From NCBI GenBank assembly GCA_964624465.1, contig CAZUZD010000122.1, forward strand, positions 1 through 16,408: a stretch of DNA of 16,408 nt. The letters are read 5' to 3'. Below the pieces are notes generated by a model. It made no database searches, was not told the origin of the DNA, and saw only the letters and a program-made list of their open reading frames with translations. The translations under genes were made by a program, and so were the position numbers. Shown here in pieces: positions 13,236-16,408 of this stretch (its first letter is position 1; each line of letters begins with the position of its first letter). The DNA is from CAZUZD01 sp964624465. Its GTDB lineage: Bacteria; Planctomycetota; Planctomycetia; Isosphaerales; Isosphaeraceae.

Positions 13236-14657
13236 TCAGAACTGCTTGCGCTGGCGGCTGGAGGGGATCCGCAGGGCCTTGCGGTACTTGGTGACGGTGC
13301 GGCGGGCGACCGGCAGGCCGGACTTGCCCAGCTCCTCGACGATCTCCTCGTCGGAGAGCGGGTTCTGCTTGTCCTCCTTGCCGATGATCTCCAGCAGCTT
13401 CTGCTTGATCGTGTCCCAGGCGACCTCTTCGCCGTCGGCGGTGGTGGTGCCGCCGCCGAAGAATCGCTTGAGGGCGAAGATGCCGCGGGGGGTCTGCACC
13501 CACTTGTCGTCGACGGCGCGGCTGACGGTGGTGACGTGCACGCCGACGCGGTCGGCGATCTGCTGCATCTTGAGGGGCTCGATCGCCTCGGGCCCCTTGT
13601 CGAGGAAGTCCTTCTGGTGCTCGATGATCGCGCGGGCGACCTTCAGCAGGGTGTTGCGGCGCTGCTCGATCGACTCGATCAGCCAGCGGGCCGACTGGAT
13701 CTTGCGCTGGATGAACTCGCGAGCGGCCGGGTCGGCCTGCTTGCTCTTGAGCATCATCTGGTAGTGCTTGGAGATCGAGAGCTGGGGCGTGTGCTCGTCG
13801 AGGAGCCGGACCTCGTAGACGCCGTGCTCGTCGGCCTCGACGATCAGGTCGGGCAGGACGTACTGGGCATTGGGCTCCTCGAAGCGGGCGCCGGGGCGGG
13901 GGTCGAGCCGGCGCAGGTGCTCCAGCGACTCCTTGATCGTCTCCAGGTCGATGCCCGACTTCTTCTCGATGGCCGGCAGCCGGTTCTGCTGGAGGTCATC
14001 GAGGTGGTTGCTGATGATCGTGTGCAGCACGTCGCGGAACGGGATGTCGGGCCGCAGTTGCAGCAGCAGGCACTCGCGGAGGTTGCGGGCGCCGATGCCG
14101 GGCGGGTCGAGCTTCTGCACCAGGTGCAGCGCCTCCTCGGCCTCGGCCAGGGTCGCCTCGCCGCCGAAGTCGCGGACGACGTCGGCGAGCTCGAGGTTCA
14201 GGAACCCGTTCTCGTCGAGGTTGTAGATGATGTACTCGGCCAGGGCCCGCACCGTGGCGCTGCCGTCGAGGAAACCGAGCTGGTCGCAGAGGTCGTCGTG
14301 GATCGAGCGGGGCCGGCTGGCGATGTTCTGCATCGCGTCGTGCTTGCGATCCGACTCCTCGCTGAGCGCCGCGCGGCTGGGGCGGTGCGAGTCGGCCAGC
14401 TGGTCGAAGTACTCGTCGTACTCCGACGGCCCGGCCTCCTGGGCGCCGTCGGCCGGGGCCTCGCCGCCCTCCTCGCCCCCCTCCGAGCCGGTCGAGTCCC
14501 GCAGGTCGACCAGCAGCGGGTTCTCGATCAGCTCCTGGTCGATCCGCTCCTGCAGGGCCATCAGCGGCAGTTGCAGGATTTCCATCGACTGGATCATGCG
14601 GGGCGCCATGCGCAGCCGCATGTCGGTCCGCATCTGCTGGGACGTATCAAGTCGCAT
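13236..14657 (-). CDS. rpoN: RNA polymerase sigma-54 factor
   Basis: Sigma-54 directs RNA polymerase to -24/-12 promoters and needs an AAA+ activator. The 473 residues fit the family. Region I is present at the N-terminus (MRLRMAPRMIQSMEILQLPL, then ALQERIDQELIENPLL), the part that contacts activators. An acidic, Glu/Gly-rich region II follows, then the core-binding domain, a helix-turn-helix (about 364-395, MQQIADRVGVHVTTVSRAV), and the RpoN box ARRTVTKYRK at 451-460, which reads the -24 element; the tail IPSSRQRKQ is typical. ATG 14657 is preferred because GGAAG (complement of 14666-14670) is 8 nt upstream; a GTG three codons earlier (14666) is possible. It lies 161 bp after recR with its own promoter region. 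No sigma-54 activator gene is in the window. Confidence 0.97.
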   Translation of the reverse strand: MRLDTSQQMRTDMRLRMAPRMIQSMEILQLPLMALQERIDQELIENPLLVDLRDSTGSEGGEEGGEAPADGAQEAGPSEYDEYFDQLADSHRPSRAALSEESDRKHDAMQNIASRPRSIHDDLCDQLGFLDGSATVRALAEYIIYNLDENGFLNLELADVVRDFGGEATLAEAEEALHLVQKLDPPGIGARNLRECLLLQLRPDIPFRDVLHTIISNHLDDLQQNRLPAIEKKSGIDLETIKESLEHLRRLDPRPGARFEEPNAQYVLPDLIVEADEHGVYEVRLLDEHTPQLSISKHYQMMLKSKQADPAAREFIQRKIQSARWLIESIEQRRNTLLKVARAIIEHQKDFLDKGPEAIEPLKMQQIADRVGVHVTTVSRAVDDKWVQTPRGIFALKRFFGGGTTTADGEEVAWDTIKQKLLEIIGKEDKQNPLSDEEIVEELGKSGLPVARRTVTKYRKALRIPSSRQRKQF

Positions 14658-14758
14658 GGTCAGCACTTCCGTCGATGGGGCGAGGGAGGTCGCCGCGCTC
14701 CGCGGCGTCCGGCCGCAGACCAGGAGGGCCAGACCGGGTCGCCGGCCGCACCCTCTCA

Positions 14759-14775
14759 GGCAAATTCTATGCCAA
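14759..14775 (-). promoter_or_regulatory. Sigma-54-type -24/-12 element upstream of rpoN
   Basis: On the minus strand TTGGCATAGAATTTGCC matches YTGGCACGNNNNTTGCW at 10 of 13 defined positions, including the invariant GG and GC with exactly 10 bases between them. It lies about 100 nt before the rpoN start codon and overlaps the -35/-10 promoter, so sigma-54 could regulate its own gene. Confidence 0.55.
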
Positions 14776-14792
14776 GTCCGTCAGCCTGGCAA
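14764..14792 (-). promoter_or_regulatory. Housekeeping promoter of rpoN
   Basis: On the minus strand TTGCCA (14787-14792), a 17-nt spacer and TAGAAT (14764-14769) match the consensus 4 and 5 of 6. It lies between recR and rpoN, about 100 nt before the rpoN start, so rpoN need not rely on read-through from dnaX-ybaB-recR. Confidence 0.65.
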
Positions 14793-14818
14793 GGTCTGAT
14801 CGGTGGCAATCGCACGAT

Positions 14819-15439
14819 CTAGAAGGAATGTCGACCGGCGAGGGCGTCGGCAAGCATCTCCTTGTTCGCGAACTCCAGCACGCTTCCGGAGGCCAGGCCG
14901 CGGGCCAGGCGGGTGAGCTTCACGCCGCTGGGCCCCAGCCGCTCGGAAATGAGCAAGGCCGTGCCGTCCCCCTCCAGGTTCGGGTTCGTCGCCAGGATCA
15001 CCTCGCGCACCGGGCCGGCCTCGACCCGCGCGGCCAGGGCCTCCAGGGTGAGCTGCTCGGGCCCGATCCCCTGCAAGGGGGCGAGCCGGCCGAGCAGGAC
15101 GTGGTACACGCCGGCGAACGTGCCGGCACGCTCCAGCGCCAGCAGGTCGCGGGGGGTCTCGACCACGCAGATCGTTTCCGGGTCGCGGCGAGGGTCGCGG
15201 CAGATGGCGCACCGCGGGTGTTCGGCCTCGGTCAGGTGGTAACACACCTCGCAGTGCCGGATCTGGTCCCGCGCCGCCCGGATCGCCTCGGCCAGCGCCA
15301 GCGCCTCCTCGGGCGGGCACTTGAGGATGTGGTGCGCCAGCCGCTCGGCCGTCTTGGCCCCCACCCCGGGCAACCGGCCGAAGGCGGCGACCAGCCGCTC
15401 GACCGCCACCGCCACGGCTCCGTTCGTGCTGGTCGACAT
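14819..15439 (-). CDS. recR: Recombination mediator protein RecR
   Basis: RecR works with RecF/RecO to load RecA on SSB-coated gaps. The 206 residues match the usual length of about 200. Order of parts: N-terminal helix-hairpin-helix (FGRLPGVGAKTAERLAHHIL, 20-39), a C4 zinc finger with Cys63, Cys66, Cys77 and Cys80 (CEVC...CAIC), a Toprim domain from about residue 89 (ICVVETPRDLLALERAGTFA, later EVILATNPNLEGDGTALLIS), and the C-terminal Walker-B-like/tail region ending EMLADALAGRHSF. The ATG at 15439 gives the standard start; only a weak AGGG lies upstream. The frame is open further upstream, but that part does not look like RecR. It follows ybaB by 111 bp in the conserved dnaX-ybaB-recR order. 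Confidence 0.96.
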   Translation of the reverse strand: MSTSTNGAVAVAVERLVAAFGRLPGVGAKTAERLAHHILKCPPEEALALAEAIRAARDQIRHCEVCYHLTEAEHPRCAICRDPRRDPETICVVETPRDLLALERAGTFAGVYHVLLGRLAPLQGIGPEQLTLEALAARVEAGPVREVILATNPNLEGDGTALLISERLGPSGVKLTRLARGLASGSVLEFANKEMLADALAGRHSF

Positions 15440-15550
15440 GGCAGCCCTGCTGGAAAACGGGTCAGAAACCAGCCCCGGGACCGTGGACCGGAGCGAGCCG
15501 GGGGCCACTGGCGCCCATTCCGGTCGGGCCAGCGGGCGCGACTGCCCGGT

Positions 15551-15892
15551 TCAGCGGCCGAAGAATGTCGAGAGATCAGGCAGCGGCAGGTTCGGGCCGA
15601 CCGAGTTCTGGAGCTGCTGGCCGTACTGCTCCTTGGCCTTGGCCAGGGCGGCGTTGGTGGCCGCGACGACCAGGTCCTCGAGCAGCTCGGCGTCGCCGTC
15701 GGCCAGGAGCTTGGGGTCGATGCGGACCTTGAGGACCTCGAACTTGCCGCTGGCCGTCACGGTGACCGCGCCGCCGCCGGCGGTGCCCTCGACCTGGAGC
15801 TGGGCCAGGCGCTCGGTGGCCTCCTTGACGGCCTCCTGCATCTTGCCCAGGTTCTTCATCATCGCGGCGATATCGCCGAACTTGTCGAACAC
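15551..15892 (-). CDS. ybaB: YbaB/EbfC nucleoid-associated protein
   Basis: A small dimeric DNA-binding protein of 113 residues (E. coli YbaB has 109). Visible family features: N-terminal helix VFDKFGDIAAMMKNLGKMQEAV, strand EGTAGGGAVTVTASGKFEVL, then KVRIDPKLLADGDAELLEDL and VVAATNAALAKAKEQY, ending in a Gly/Pro/Leu tail. The GTG start at 15892 is supported by AAAGGA (complement of 15899-15904), 6 nt upstream, and by the length. Position between dnaX and recR is the classic context and confirms the call. Its exact cellular role is still debated; it binds DNA and may help recombination or nucleoid organisation. Confidence 0.94.
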   Translation of the reverse strand: MFDKFGDIAAMMKNLGKMQEAVKEATERLAQLQVEGTAGGGAVTVTASGKFEVLKVRIDPKLLADGDAELLEDLVVAATNAALAKAKEQYGQQLQNSVGPNLPLPDLSTFFGR

Positions 15893-15948
15893 GGCCGGTC
15901 CTTTCTGCGAGGCGGGACGGGAGAGGACGGCGACCGGCCGGGGGGAGC

Positions 15949-16408
15949 TCAGGCCTCGCCGGGCTCCTCGGCCTCGACCCGGACGGGCCTGGCCTCGAAG
16001 AGCTTGACGATGTCCTGGACCAGCGGGTCGCTCTCGAGCTCGTCGGGGCGGATGACCGTGGCCCGGGCCGGGGGTGCCTCGGTGTCCGGGTCGTCGTCGG
16101 GCTGCGACCGGTCGAAGTGCAGCTTCAGGGGGCGCTGGAGGGCACCGTTGAGCAGCTCCTCGAGGCGGGCGCGGGCCTCGGGCTTGTCGCAGGCATCCGC
16201 GACCCAATTGTACATGGGGGGGACCCGCACGACCAGGACGCCCGGCTCGGGCATGGCCGTCGGGGCCAGCCGCGAGACGTGGCTCAGGGGCGACGCCTGG
16301 CCGGCGAACAGCTCGCCCCAGATCTGCCGCAGGTCGTCGAGCCCCAGCGAGCGCCCGCCGGGCGCCGGCCGGGGCGCCGCCGGGGCGGGCGCGGGCGTCG
16401 GGGCCGGC
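15949..16408 (-). CDS. dnaX: DNA polymerase III gamma/tau subunit, C-terminal part
   Basis: The 3' end of a gene entering from the right edge; 152 codons are visible, without the AAA+ ATPase domain. The visible part begins with a Pro/Ala-rich linker (PAPTPAPAPAAPRPAPGG) typical of tau. A folded region follows: LDDLRQIWGELFAGQ, then VSRLAPTAMPEPGVLVVRVP and MYNWVADACDKPEARARLEE, which fits the C-terminal DnaX domain with its short helices and a conserved Trp. It ends in an acidic tail. The call rests on this pattern plus the order dnaX-ybaB-recR, with ybaB starting 56 bp after the stop. Programmed frameshifting to make gamma cannot be judged because the relevant part lies outside the window. 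Confidence 0.85.
   Translation of the reverse strand, partial: PAPTPAPAPAAPRPAPGGRSLGLDDLRQIWGELFAGQASPLSHVSRLAPTAMPEPGVLVVRVPPMYNWVADACDKPEARARLEELLNGALQRPLKLHFDRSQPDDDPDTEAPPARATVIRPDELESDPLVQDIVKLFEARPVRVEAEEPGEA

Noticed and set aside
15893..16207. N-terminal extension of YbaB by about 105 codons
   Set aside because: It overlaps the end of dnaX out of frame and is Arg/Pro/Gly noise; the GTG at 15892 has a good ribosome site and gives the family length.

Overview
The window is about 70% GC DNA that most likely comes from a planctomycete of the Isosphaeraceae type. The strongest pointers are a DUF1559 prepilin-like protein with the H-X9-DG ending next to a small carboxypeptidase-regulatory-like lipoprotein, a Hanks-type kinase starting directly at its P-loop, and GC-rich exported proteins with no recognised fold. 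A run of ten N at 5320-5329 marks an assembly join, so the two sides need not be exactly contiguous.

Layout. 1-348 (-): 5' part of an exported proline/glycine-rich protein. 609-4636 (+): glycogen/alpha-glucan phosphorylase, then a membrane-anchored Ser/Thr protein kinase. 4825-5157 (+): a lone Phd/YefM-type antitoxin-like protein with a clear promoter. 5547-9170 (+): DNA polymerase III alpha subunit (dnaE), followed by a very large hairpin. 9599-11171 (+): lipoprotein and DUF1559 prepilin-like pair. 11520-12026 (-): a small exported protein with four cysteines, separated from the DUF1559 gene by two strong hairpins. 12027-12747: about 720 bp without a gene, holding a 37-bp near-perfect inverted repeat, a third degenerate copy and palindromes. 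12748-13179 (+): an XRE-family regulator that appears to be leaderless. 13236-16408 (-): the classic dnaX-ybaB-recR order, here continued by rpoN (sigma-54).

Working together. dnaX (clamp loader), ybaB (nucleoid-associated protein) and recR (recombinational repair) form the replication/repair block on the minus strand, and dnaE is the replicative polymerase on the plus strand. rpoN follows recR but has its own promoter region, in which a -35/-10 element overlaps a very good -24/-12 (sigma-54-type) element, suggesting autoregulation. No CRISPR array, tRNA, rRNA, transposase or complete toxin-antitoxin pair was seen. Most of the window is housekeeping. The points most worth a second look are the rpoN promoter, the repeat-filled gap at 12351-12640, the leaderless regulator with its operator-like repeat, and the orphan antitoxin beside an assembly gap.
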